Positions 45,543 to 54,088 of a stretch of DNA of 64,000 nt are shown here, in pieces. The position numbers were made by a program, and so were the translations under genes. Within the stretch, counting starts at the first letter, position 1; the number at the start of each line of letters is the position of its first letter. The notes under the pieces were generated by a model that was not told where the DNA came from, made no database searches, and was given only the letters and a program-made list of their open reading frames with translations. This DNA comes from Kribbella amoyensis. GTDB taxonomy: Bacteria > Actinomycetota > Actinomycetes > Propionibacteriales > Kribbellaceae. The DNA lies in contig NZ_VIVK01000001.1 in assembly GCF_007828865.1 (NCBI RefSeq), forward strand, positions 1,364,001-1,428,000, given 5' to 3'.

Positions 45543-45956
45543 TCAGACCACAACACCCAAGGTGAGCAGGATGTTGGCGTACAGACGTTGCTCGCCGGTG
45601 GCCACCGCGACGGCCAGCTCGGGGCCGCGGGCGGTGGCGTAGAAGTCGGCGCGCGCCAACGGTTGGAGGGCGATGCCGGGCAGCAGTTCGCGGAAGCGGC
45701 CGTACACGTCCGGTTCAGTACCGTCGTCGGTCGCCATCACCCGGGCCGCCTCGATCGGGACCACGCCGAGCAGGGTCTCGAGGACGTCGTCGACCGGGAT
45801 CTGGCCGGGCCGCAGGTTCAGCCAGACCGTCTCGGCCGCCGGCGCCACCGCGGTCGCGTACGGATAGTTGCCGTCGGCCAGCAGGACGACGGAGCCGTGC
45901 CCGGCCCGGGCCAGCGCGTTCAGCAACGGCGGGTGGATCAACGGTTGACGCAGCAC
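45543..45956 (-). CDS. RbsD/FucU family mutarotase
   Basis: A 137-aa RbsD/FucU-type sugar mutarotase: HPPLLNALARAGHGSVVLLA with the conserved His, then DGNYP, and NLRPGQIPVDDVLETLLGVV. These proteins interconvert ring anomers of fucose or ribose. GTG 45956 follows GGAGGT. It is the first gene of the minus-strand sugar operon and could prepare an imported sugar for metabolism; whether the sugar is fucose is not known. Confidence 0.88.
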   Translation of the reverse strand: MLRQPLIHPPLLNALARAGHGSVVLLADGNYPYATAVAPAAETVWLNLRPGQIPVDDVLETLLGVVPIEAARVMATDDGTEPDVYGRFRELLPGIALQPLARADFYATARGPELAVAVATGEQRLYANILLTLGVVV

Positions 45957-45975
45957 CAGGGACCTCCGGGAGCTC

Positions 45976-45988
45976 GGCGGGAAATCGA
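45976..45988. promoter_or_regulatory. Half-operator upstream of the fucU-like gene
   Basis: GGCGGGAAATCGA is identical over 13 bases to the left half of the operator at 45471-45492, but the right half is not conserved. It lies 20 bp before the mutarotase GTG and may be a weaker second site of the same regulator. Confidence 0.5.
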
Positions 45989-46080
45989 AATCAGGGTGTT
46001 CTCAGGGTAGGTCCAGCTCCACCTCGCGTGCGGGGCTCAACGCTCCTGTGGACACCGCCCGCGGTCCCGAGGATCGAGCC

Positions 46081-47070
46081 ATGACCACGACCGTCTCGCC
46101 GTCCACCGCCCGCTCGGTCCTGCCGATCGGGCCGCACCGCCTCCATCGCCCACTGCTCGTCGTCGCCGCCGCGCTCGCCGTTCTGACCCTCGTCGGCATC
46201 GGCGGCGCCCTGTTCGACGACCGCGACCTGCTCGGCCATCCGCTCTGGATGAAGCCGCTGAAGTTCATGATCAGCTTCGCCGTGTACTGCGCGACGCTGG
46301 CGTGGATGTTGTCCCTGCAGACCAAGCGCCGCCGGCTGGGCTGGTGGATGGGCACCGTGGTCGCCGTCGGGGTCGCGGCCGAGATGGTGCTGATCGTCGG
46401 CCAGGTCGTGGTCCGCGGCCGGCAACTGCACTTCAACATGTCGACGCCGACGGACCAGCTGATCCACGACATCATGGCCGGCACGGTGTACGCGATCTGG
46501 GCCGCCGTCCTGGTGGTCGCGATCCAACTGCTGTTCGACCGGCCCGGTGACCGTGCGTTGCGATGGAGCATCCGACTCGCCCTCAGTACCACGCTGGCCG
46601 GCATGCTGCTCGGCAACCTGATGTTCCGGGCGACGCCGGCCCAGCAGCGGGCGATGGACGAGACCGGCCGGGAGGACTTCTTCGGCGCCCACTCGGTCGG
46701 CGTCGAGGACGGCGGACCGGGCCTGCCGGTCACCGGGTGGAGCACCGAGGCCGGCGACCTGCGGATCGGCCACTTCCTCGGCGTGCACGCGCTGCAGGCG
46801 ATCCCGTTGCTTGCCTTGGGCCTCCTTCTGCTGGCCCGCCGGTACCCCGCGCTCCGGCCGGAGGCCCCGCGGACGGCCCTGGTCGCGATCGGCGCCGCGG
46901 CGTACGGAGGGCTGGTCTGGCTGGTGACCTGGCAGGCCGAGCGCGGCGAGTCGATCGTGCACCCTGGACAGGCGACACTCCTCGCGTCCGCTTCGTTGCT
47001 CGGAGCGACCATCTTCTCGTCGCTCTTCGTGGTGTTGCGCGCACGAAGGAAGTCCCTCGTCTCACCCTGA
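46081..47070 (+). CDS. Multi-pass membrane protein of unknown function
   Basis: A 329-aa protein with about eight hydrophobic segments, including LLVVAAALAVLTLVGIGGAL, WMGTVVAVGVAAEMVLIVGQ, VYAIWAAVLVVAIQLLF and ASASLLGATIFSSLFVVL. Conserved-looking loops are HPLWMKPLKFMISFAVYC and RIGHFLGVHALQAIPL, with several histidines and tryptophans. ATG 46081 is chosen over an ATG 33 bases earlier. I do not recognise a characterised family. It is divergent from the sugar operon. Confidence 0.75.
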   Translation: MTTTVSPSTARSVLPIGPHRLHRPLLVVAAALAVLTLVGIGGALFDDRDLLGHPLWMKPLKFMISFAVYCATLAWMLSLQTKRRRLGWWMGTVVAVGVAAEMVLIVGQVVVRGRQLHFNMSTPTDQLIHDIMAGTVYAIWAAVLVVAIQLLFDRPGDRALRWSIRLALSTTLAGMLLGNLMFRATPAQQRAMDETGREDFFGAHSVGVEDGGPGLPVTGWSTEAGDLRIGHFLGVHALQAIPLLALGLLLLARRYPALRPEAPRTALVAIGAAAYGGLVWLVTWQAERGESIVHPGQATLLASASLLGATIFSSLFVVLRARRKSLVSP

Positions 47071-47172
47071 TTCCGCCGATTTCCCTTCCCCGGGCCCACC
47101 CACAGGCTTAGGGTCGGGCCCGGACGGGTCGTGGAGGGCGACCCGCGCGACACAACTCCATGGAGCGTTGCT

Positions 47173-50088
47173 GTGAAAGTTTCAGGCAAAGGACGGGGAT
47201 TGCTCGCAGTCTCCGCCGTGTCTGCCACCGCCCTGCTGGCGGTAGCCGCCGGCGGCGGCGCCTCGGCCGCCACCACCGCGACCCCGGACCAGGCCCCCGG
47301 CGAGACCGGCGCGAAGTCGATCGCCAAGAAGGAGCGCAAGGGCAACTACGACGCCCGGACGCCGGACGCCCGCGCGACCTACGCCCGCGCCGCCAAGGTG
47401 GTCGGCAAGGAGACCGCGAGCTCGGCGAAGTTCCGTGACTCGCTCGGCACCCAGGGCATCGTGGACGTCGACGCGAACACCGGCACCCCCGCCCAGGTGA
47501 CCAAGCTGAACGGCTTCCTCACCGCCGCGAGCAGCAAGAAGGCCAGCCAGATCGCGCTCGACTACGTGAAGGCCCACCCGGAGGTCTTCAAGCTCTCCGC
47601 GGCCGACCTCGGCACGCTCAAGCTGCGCCGCGACTACGTCGACGACCTGGGCACGCACCACATCTCCTGGGTCCAGGAGGTCGACGGGATCGAGGTTTTC
47701 GGCAACGGCCTGAAGGCGAACGTCACCAAGGACGGCAAGCTGATCTCGCTGCAGGGCGCCCCGATCGCCGGGCTCACCGCGCAGGCGAGGTCCCGCTCGG
47801 CCGCCCCGTCGGTCAGCGCCGACGGCGCCCGCTCGGCCGCGGCCGAGGACATCGGCGGCAAGGCGAAGGCGGCCAAGGCGAGCAAGTCCGGCGCGACCAC
47901 CAAGTGGGCGAACGGCGACACCGCCAAGCCGGTCTGGTTCCACACCGCGAACGGCCTGCGCAAGGCCTGGACGACCTACGTCAACGCCGGCGGCTCGCTG
48001 ATCTACAGCCACGTGATCGACGCCCAGACCGGCGGCCTGCTGTACCGCCGGGACCTGGTGGCCGAGGGCAACGGTGACGCGCTGGTCCAGGACAACTACC
48101 CGGGCGCGGCCAAGGGCGGCACCCAGCGGGTCGAGAACCTGATCTACAACAAGTGGCTGCCGAAGAACGCCAAGACGCTGCTCGAGGGCACCTCGGTGGC
48201 GGCCTGGGCCGACATCAACGACGACAACCAGCCGAACGCCGACGAGACCGTCAAGGTCCCGGGCACCAAGACCGGCGCGGAGTACAAGCTCACCAGCTTC
48301 CCGGACGCGTCGTCGTTCTGCTCGGCGGAGTTCATCTGCACCTGGGACCCGGCCAAGCCGAACTCCTGGCGCACCAACCTGAACCAGGACGTCACCAACG
48401 CGTTCTACCTGGCCAGCAACTTCCACGACTGGCTGGCCAAGCCGCCGATCAGCTTCACCAAGGCGGCCGGCTCGTTCGACGCCGACGGCGGCGACCCGGT
48501 GCTGCTGAACGCGCTCGACGGCGCGAACACCGCGAACGGTCTGCCGGACGCGAACCATGTCGACAACGCGAACATGTCCACCCCGCCGGACGGCACCCCG
48601 CCGACCATGCAGATGTACCTGTTCCACCAGCCCGGTGCGTCGGACGAGCAGGACCCGTTCGTGCCGAGCAGCTCGGGCAACGACGCCAGCGTGCTCTACC
48701 ACGAGTACACCCACGGCCTGTCGAACCGCCTGGTCGTCGACGCCACCGGCAACTCGACGCTGAACAGCATCCAGGCCGGCTCGATGGGTGAGGCGTGGAG
48801 CGACTTCTACGCGATGGACTACCTGGTCTCGCACGGCCTGGAGAAGGACACCGTCGCCCCGGGCGAGGTGCTCGAGGGCAAGTACGTCGCGCACGGCGAG
48901 CTGTTCCGGACCCAGGCGATCGACTGCCGGGTGAAGGCCAAGGCGCCGACCTGTGTCGGCATCGACGGCTCGCAGGGCGGTTACACCTACGGCGACTTCC
49001 CGACCATCGGCGGGACGCCGGAGGTGCACTCCTCCGGTGAGGTCTGGGCGCAGGCCCTGTGGGACCTGCGCGAGCGGTTCGGCCGGGCGTACGCGCTCAG
49101 CCTGATCACCCGGGCGATGGAGCTGTCCGCCGCGGACCCGACCATGCTGGACATGCGGAACGCGATCGTGCAGGCCGACCTGGTCGCCTCCGGCGGCAAG
49201 AACGCGGGCATCATCTGGCAGGTCTTCGCGAACCGTGGCATGGGCTGGTTCGCCGGTGTGCTGGACGGCGGCGACGCGAACCCGGTCGAGGACTTCCACG
49301 TCCCGCCAACGGGCAAGACCACCAGCATCACCGGCCAGGTGACCGACAAGGACACCGGCGCCCCGGTCCCCGGCGCGCTCGTCTTCATCGGCGGCCACGC
49401 CTCCGGCTACGCGGGCGACTACTCCGCCGTGACCGGTGCCGACGGCAAGTACAAGATCGACGGCGTGCTGCCGGGCACCTACGGCAAGTTCGTCGTCTCC
49501 GGCGCCGGGTACGAGGTGCTGGGTGCTCCGCTCGCGGTCAAGTCCAACGGCACCACGGCGAACTTCTCGCCGCGGCGCAACTGGGCCGCGGCCTCCGGCG
49601 GCGGCACCGTGGCCAAGTTCAACGGGCCGGACTTCAGCCCGTCCTGCGGCCCGGACTACGCCATCGACTCCAGCCAGGGCACCGGCTGGGGCAGCACCAC
49701 CGGTGACGACAACGGCACCCCGACGAACGTGATGGTCCCGAAGCACATCGACATCAAGCTGCCGTCGAAAGTGACCGTGACCAAGTTCTCGGTCGACCCG
49801 TCGAACACCTGTGGCGACCCGGGCTCGGCCTCGACCGGCAAGTACCGGATCGAGACCTCGGCCGACGGCACCACCTGGGCCCCGGCCCAGGAGGGCGAGT
49901 TCACCGCCGCCAACCGCGGCAAGTACACCGAGCTCACCCCGAGCGCCAACGCCACGAACGTCCAGTACGTCCGGTTCTGGATGCTCAGCCCGCAGGTCCC
50001 CGACTTCGCGACGAACTGCCCGGCCGGCGCCTACGGCGGCTGCCAGTTCACCGACATGACGGAACTGCAGGTCTTCGGCACCAAGTAA
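47173..50088 (+). CDS. Secreted M36 (fungalysin) zinc metalloprotease with C-terminal accessory domains
   Basis: A 971-aa exported protease. GTG 47173 follows GGAG and gives a Sec signal ending near GGASAATT. A propeptide (FTP domain, about 90-290) precedes the M36 catalytic domain with the zinc motif HEYTH at residue 510 and GSMGEAWSDFYAMDYLV. After residue 715 a carboxypeptidase-regulatory-like beta domain (SITGQVTDKDTGAPVPGAL) and a discoidin/F5-8C-like carbohydrate-binding domain (YAIDSSQGTGWGSTTGDDN) follow. It should digest extracellular protein. TAGGGT at 47109-47114 is a possible -10 box. Confidence 0.92.
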   Translation: MKVSGKGRGLLAVSAVSATALLAVAAGGGASAATTATPDQAPGETGAKSIAKKERKGNYDARTPDARATYARAAKVVGKETASSAKFRDSLGTQGIVDVDANTGTPAQVTKLNGFLTAASSKKASQIALDYVKAHPEVFKLSAADLGTLKLRRDYVDDLGTHHISWVQEVDGIEVFGNGLKANVTKDGKLISLQGAPIAGLTAQARSRSAAPSVSADGARSAAAEDIGGKAKAAKASKSGATTKWANGDTAKPVWFHTANGLRKAWTTYVNAGGSLIYSHVIDAQTGGLLYRRDLVAEGNGDALVQDNYPGAAKGGTQRVENLIYNKWLPKNAKTLLEGTSVAAWADINDDNQPNADETVKVPGTKTGAEYKLTSFPDASSFCSAEFICTWDPAKPNSWRTNLNQDVTNAFYLASNFHDWLAKPPISFTKAAGSFDADGGDPVLLNALDGANTANGLPDANHVDNANMSTPPDGTPPTMQMYLFHQPGASDEQDPFVPSSSGNDASVLYHEYTHGLSNRLVVDATGNSTLNSIQAGSMGEAWSDFYAMDYLVSHGLEKDTVAPGEVLEGKYVAHGELFRTQAIDCRVKAKAPTCVGIDGSQGGYTYGDFPTIGGTPEVHSSGEVWAQALWDLRERFGRAYALSLITRAMELSAADPTMLDMRNAIVQADLVASGGKNAGIIWQVFANRGMGWFAGVLDGGDANPVEDFHVPPTGKTTSITGQVTDKDTGAPVPGALVFIGGHASGYAGDYSAVTGADGKYKIDGVLPGTYGKFVVSGAGYEVLGAPLAVKSNGTTANFSPRRNWAAASGGGTVAKFNGPDFSPSCGPDYAIDSSQGTGWGSTTGDDNGTPTNVMVPKHIDIKLPSKVTVTKFSVDPSNTCGDPGSASTGKYRIETSADGTTWAPAQEGEFTAANRGKYTELTPSANATNVQYVRFWMLSPQVPDFATNCPAGAYGGCQFTDMTELQVFGTK

Positions 50089-50103
50089 CTCCGAACCACC
50101 CCG

Positions 50104-50139
50104 CGAGGGCCGGCCGAGCACCCGCTCGACCGGCCCTCG
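50104..50139. terminator. Terminator between the M36 protease and PL8 genes
   Basis: A 16-bp stem with one mismatch (CGAGGGCCGGCCGAGC against 50124-50139) and a 4-nt loop, followed by a short T-containing stretch, lies between convergent genes. Confidence 0.8.
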
Positions 50140-50162
50140 GCTTTGTCAGCGCAGGAATTCTG

Positions 50163-52565
50163 TCAGCGCAGGAAGCGCGCGACGAACGTCCGACCGGCTG
50201 ACCCGGTCATGTCCACGGTCACGACCGCCGACCGTTCCCGGCGAGCCGCCCGGACCTCCGGATCACCGCCGAGGTACCGGCTGACCGGGACCGCGATCTC
50301 CACGGTGACGTCCCCGGTCAGCAACTGCGTCGGATCACAGACGCCGACGGTGAGGACGCCCCGCTGGGTGGTCACGACGACCGAGGCGGTGCGGTCGACG
50401 CGGATCCCGCCCACCTCGGGCGTACCGGGCTTCCAGACGTTGGCCATCGTCAGCCCGAGATCGCGTCGCGCCACCGCGTGCACATCCGGAGTGTTGGCCA
50501 GCACCTCGATCGCGCCGCGGCGCGCGAAGCGCTGCGTCTCCGCGGCCGATGCCCCCGGCAACTGCACGTACGCGTACCGGGCGTCGGTGGGATCTGTGCC
50601 GTGGTCGACCCACAGGGTCACGAACCGGCGGGTGTACAGCGCATCGTCCTCGTACACGCCGCGACGATCGATGTCCGTCCAGCGCCCGGAGCGGTCCTCG
50701 CGAAGGATGTCGACCGGCGTGCGTTCCGGGAACACGTATCCCCCGACCCGGTCGAGATGGGCCCAGCTCGCCGCGCGCCGGATCGGAGTACCGCCGGCCC
50801 CGAACGCGATCGGGCGGCCGTCGACCGTCAGCTGTGCTGCCCCGTTCTCGCCGATGGCGCGATTGTCGACGACGGTCTCGACGCCGAACCCGTCGGTACT
50901 CGAGATCGCCGACCCCAGGCACACCACTGCGTCGTCGACACAGAACCAGGACTTGTTCCCGCGCAGCGTCTGACCCTTCGGATCGAGCTGCATGCCAAGG
51001 GCGGCCCTGTTGTCGAGGACGGCACCGCCGGCCCAGTCGTTGAAGGTGTATCGCTTGACCCCAGCGGGAAGCGTTCGGCGATCTCGCGTGACCCCGGGGA
51101 TCCGGTACCGATCCACGGTCGGCCAGTACCTGTCGGCCCACTGGCCCACCTGGCCAGGCACGTACACGTAGACCGCGCCCTCGCCGGTGTACCAGCCCTC
51201 GACGTTCTCCTTGTTCGCGGTCTCGAACGAGTAGATCGCGTGCCGGTCCATCGCGACGCTGTAGGCGAAGCCGGGCCGGCGATGCACCGCGCGAGCCATC
51301 GACGTCGCGACGCGGGTCGTCACCAGGGCGCCCGCCGCCGGGATCGAGGGGTCGGCCAGCACCGCGCGTCCCTGGGCGATCGAAGGCAGGCGCACCTGCT
51401 CGATCGGAACCGGGTCGTACTCGAAGAACGGGAGGAAGCTGTCCTCTCTCAGATGGCTCTTGACCTGCGACCGAACCTGCCGGGCCTGCTCCGCGGGAAG
51501 AGCGTCGGCCAACTGCAACAGCGTCGCGGACGTGAGCCGGCCGATGCGCTGGTCTGTTTCGTAGAAGCGGGACAACGCTCGCCCGCGGGTCATGTCCATG
51601 AACGCGCCCCGGTAGATCCACGGCAGGTAGTTGTCCTGCACCCAGGTGGCGATCCGCTCGACGGCGCCGGCGGTGAAGGCCCAGGGTGTGTTGCGGGCCG
51701 CGACCACACCGTAGGTCAGGTACTGCAGCAGGGAGACGCCGTAGCTGCCGTTGTAGGAGTAGTTGACGTGCTGGATGAAGCCGCCGTCGGTGTAGAAGCC
51801 GTCGCCGCTGGTGGAGTAGGTCAGCACCCCGGCCCAGGCGGACTTGGCGGCCCTGATCGTGCTCGCGTCCCGGCTCAGTGCGCCGCGCAGCAGGGTCACC
51901 GCCGAGGTCCAGTTCAGGTTCGCTCCGGTCGACGGTCCGGAGCCGATGTGGCGAGGATCCGGCAGGTACCGCCGAATGGCATTCATCGCCGTCGAGAGCT
52001 GGGCGGCGGACAGCTCGTCGTACAGGAGTACGCAGAAGTCGTTGAGGGCCAGCGGGATCCCGATCTGCCAGTCCCACCAGCCGCCGTACAGCTCGCTGAC
52101 GCCGTACTTCTTCGCGAGGAACCAGTCCAGCGCGGACAGCAGGTCCGCCGCGAGCTTCGGATCACCGGCCATCGACGAGCCCGGGGACTTGAGCGCCAAC
52201 GCCAGTTGCCGCAGCCGGCCGATGTTGTTGCGCTGCACGGCGGGAATGGTGGTGCTGTCGAGATCAGCCCACAGGTAGGTGCGATCGGGCGCGGTGTTCA
52301 TCGACCGCCAGAGCTCCTCCGCGACCGCCGCGGAGTCACGCACGTACTTGGCCACCACAGGATCGCCGGGCTCCGAGACGACCAGCGTCGCCAGCCATTG
52401 CAGTCGCAGCGTGTCGAAGTCGCTGCTCGCGGCGGCCACCCCCGCTTGCCCTGGTTGCGCCGGTTCGGCCCGGGCGACCGCCGACGCGCTGAGGTACGCG
52501 GGGATGACCGCCGCGGTGCCGAGCAGCACCTTCCGTCGGGAAACACCGGATTCTGAGTCGGACAC
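50163..52565 (-). CDS. Secreted polysaccharide lyase family 8
   Basis: An 800-aa Tat-exported lyase (SRRKVLLGTAAVIPAYLSAS at the N-terminus). It has the PL8 plan: (alpha/alpha) toroid at about 50-390, then beta-sandwich domains. Catalytic-site candidates are Asn in GANLNWTSAV, His near residue 266 in FIQHVNYSYNGSYG with the following Tyr, and Arg in RALSRFYETDQR. PL8 members cut hyaluronan, chondroitin sulfate, xanthan or related uronate polymers by beta-elimination. Neighbouring sulfatase and importer genes favour a sulfated or glycosaminoglycan-like substrate. The last codons are part of a short duplicated sequence (50144-50174). Confidence 0.9.
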   Translation of the reverse strand: MSDSESGVSRRKVLLGTAAVIPAYLSASAVARAEPAQPGQAGVAAASSDFDTLRLQWLATLVVSEPGDPVVAKYVRDSAAVAEELWRSMNTAPDRTYLWADLDSTTIPAVQRNNIGRLRQLALALKSPGSSMAGDPKLAADLLSALDWFLAKKYGVSELYGGWWDWQIGIPLALNDFCVLLYDELSAAQLSTAMNAIRRYLPDPRHIGSGPSTGANLNWTSAVTLLRGALSRDASTIRAAKSAWAGVLTYSTSGDGFYTDGGFIQHVNYSYNGSYGVSLLQYLTYGVVAARNTPWAFTAGAVERIATWVQDNYLPWIYRGAFMDMTRGRALSRFYETDQRIGRLTSATLLQLADALPAEQARQVRSQVKSHLREDSFLPFFEYDPVPIEQVRLPSIAQGRAVLADPSIPAAGALVTTRVATSMARAVHRRPGFAYSVAMDRHAIYSFETANKENVEGWYTGEGAVYVYVPGQVGQWADRYWPTVDRYRIPGVTRDRRTLPAGVKRYTFNDWAGGAVLDNRAALGMQLDPKGQTLRGNKSWFCVDDAVVCLGSAISSTDGFGVETVVDNRAIGENGAAQLTVDGRPIAFGAGGTPIRRAASWAHLDRVGGYVFPERTPVDILREDRSGRWTDIDRRGVYEDDALYTRRFVTLWVDHGTDPTDARYAYVQLPGASAAETQRFARRGAIEVLANTPDVHAVARRDLGLTMANVWKPGTPEVGGIRVDRTASVVVTTQRGVLTVGVCDPTQLLTGDVTVEIAVPVSRYLGGDPEVRAARRERSAVVTVDMTGSAGRTFVARFLR

Positions 52566-52631
52566 GAGTGCACCTCACTGGTGGTCGTCGATGCTGGGTA
52601 AGGCCCCATCGAATCCGGCTGCGCTGGCAGC

Positions 52632-52656
52632 AGTCAAGAAGCTAATACGGATTAGC
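52632..52656 (-). promoter_or_regulatory. Inverted repeat and -35 box upstream of the PL8 gene
   Basis: GCTAATACGGATTAGC (52641-52656) is a 16-bp inverted repeat with 14 symmetric bases; on the minus strand it is followed three bases later by TTGACT (52637-52632), a good -35. A matching -10 is not clear. It touches the stop codon of the upstream BNR gene. Confidence 0.5.
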
Positions 52657-53864
52657 TAACGCTTCGCTAGATCGAGTACGCCGAGCATGATCTTGTTGCC
52701 ATCCGGCCGGACGTTGGCCATCGTGGTCACCAGCCGGCGGGGTCCGGCCAACTCGATCGACCCCCAGAACCCGGTACCCGGCAGGAACGTCACGGGGTCA
52801 CCGAACTCGCGAGCCTCCCGGTCGCCGAGCCGGAGGTACTGCCGGGAACCCTGGTTGTAGGCGAGCACCGATTCACCGGACGGGAAGCGGGCCAGATACG
52901 GACCCGCCCCCAGGAACAGGTTGTCCTGGCGATCCGCGGGCCCGGGTTCGTTCATGGCCAGCTTGTCGGGCCAGTTCCTCGCGGTGTACGCCAACGAGAT
53001 CATGTACTTCCCGTTGGCGAGGTGGGACTCCATCGCCAACGCGATCCGCCCGTGCGGCCGGATCTGCAGCGCGCTGGGCATCTGGTCGGTGAACATCCGC
53101 ACGCCGGTGTCGGTGGTGCGGGTGTACTGCTGCGCCACCCGATCGGCGGCGTACGGGTACTCGCGGACGTGTGGAGTCCACGTCCGTCCCCGGTCGCGGG
53201 ACCGGATGATCCCGACACCGGTCGAGCCCTTGGTCTTCTCGACGGCCATCTTCGGCGCGCTGTGGGTGAAGTAGACCTGGACCTCACCGCTGTCGGTCTG
53301 GTGGACGAACGGCTCCCAGTTCGCGCCGGTGTAGATCACCTGCTCCGCTTGCCAGGTACGGCCGTGATCGACACTGCGGCGCAGGACCAGCCCGTCGAGG
53401 TCCATGGCGGTACTGAAGTGGAGGTTGGACCGGAACGAACACACGGCCAGGACGTCGCCGTTGTCCAGGACACAGCCGTCGGCGGTGGCGAAGCAAAGGT
53501 CGTCCGCGCCGTCGAGGATCTTGCGCGTCGCGAACAACAACCGCGGCTTGTCCCAGGTCTTCAGATCACGACTGGTCGTCCAGTAGACGCTCCAGGAGTG
53601 CTGAGAGCTCTGGTAGAAGAGGACGAACCGGCCGTCCCGCATCTTCTTGATCCGGGGGTAGTGCGCGGTCTGGGTGCCGAGGAAGTCGGCATCGAGTTCG
53701 AGATAGCTCGTCGGGTCCAGGTCCAGCGCTGGTGCGCGGTGGAGGGACCGTGGTCCGGCTGCTTGCGCCGAGGTACCGGCGCCGGCGACGACGGTCGCGC
53801 CGACGGCGGCGACCGAGCCTGCGAGCAAGTGACGTCGAGCGATCCTGCGTTCGGGTGACAGCAT
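52656..53864 (-). CDS. Secreted sialidase/BNR-repeat protein
   Basis: A 402-aa exported protein. ATG 53864 follows AGGAGG; the leader has a twin-arginine (RIARRHLLAGSVAAVGATVV). The mature part is a six-bladed propeller with Asp-boxes, clearly RSVDHGRTW and RSRDRGRTW. The arginine triad of true sialidases cannot be confirmed by eye, so it may be a sialidase, another glycosidase with this fold or a binding protein. Codons and context tie it to the PL8 gene 90 bp downstream and the divergent Lpl-type importer. Confidence 0.8.
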   Translation of the reverse strand: MLSPERRIARRHLLAGSVAAVGATVVAGAGTSAQAAGPRSLHRAPALDLDPTSYLELDADFLGTQTAHYPRIKKMRDGRFVLFYQSSQHSWSVYWTTSRDLKTWDKPRLLFATRKILDGADDLCFATADGCVLDNGDVLAVCSFRSNLHFSTAMDLDGLVLRRSVDHGRTWQAEQVIYTGANWEPFVHQTDSGEVQVYFTHSAPKMAVEKTKGSTGVGIIRSRDRGRTWTPHVREYPYAADRVAQQYTRTTDTGVRMFTDQMPSALQIRPHGRIALAMESHLANGKYMISLAYTARNWPDKLAMNEPGPADRQDNLFLGAGPYLARFPSGESVLAYNQGSRQYLRLGDREAREFGDPVTFLPGTGFWGSIELAGPRRLVTTMANVRPDGNKIMLGVLDLAKR

Positions 53865-53949
53865 TCCTGGCCTCCTGTCAGAGGTGGTCCACGGGAGTGG
53901 GCGAGCTGTTCGGGCGACGTGGGCCCATCGCGTCCGCATCTTATCAAGC

Positions 53950-53974
53950 GCGTATTAAAAATATGCCCTTGACA
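53950..53974 (+). promoter_or_regulatory. AT-rich operator and -35 box upstream of the Lpl-type importer
   Basis: GCGTATT-aaa-AATATGC (53950-53966) is a 7+3+7 inverted repeat with one mismatched pair, followed two bases later by TTGACA (53969-53974), a consensus -35 box. The patch is strikingly A/T-rich for this genome. It shares CGTATTA with the inverted repeat upstream of the PL8 gene. Confidence 0.55.
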
Positions 53975-54061
53975 AATTATTGGCTGCGATGCAAATCTCG
54001 TCCTGGCTGTCCGGACCGGGAGCCCGTAGCGAGGGCTCCAGCAGCGACCAACCGACCTTTT

Positions 54062-54079
54062 CCCCTGTACACACAGGGG
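54062..54079 (+). promoter_or_regulatory. Hairpin/palindrome just before the importer start codon
   Basis: CCCCTGT-acac-ACAGGGG is a perfect 7-bp inverted repeat ending nine bases before ATG 54089. Its right arm holds the only G-rich stretch that could act as ribosome site, so folding may limit translation; it could also be a protein site. Confidence 0.45.
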
Positions 54080-54088
54080 TTTCACACG

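Noticed and set aside
46730..47065. Minus-strand Arg-rich ORFs over the membrane protein gene
   Set aside because: Typical high-GC shadow frame, rich in Arg and Pro, without start signal or family.
47182..50121. 979-aa minus-strand ORF opposite the M36 protease
   Set aside because: It is an exact antisense shadow with Val/Arg/Gly-rich composition; the plus-strand gene has signal peptide, HEYTH and accessory domains.
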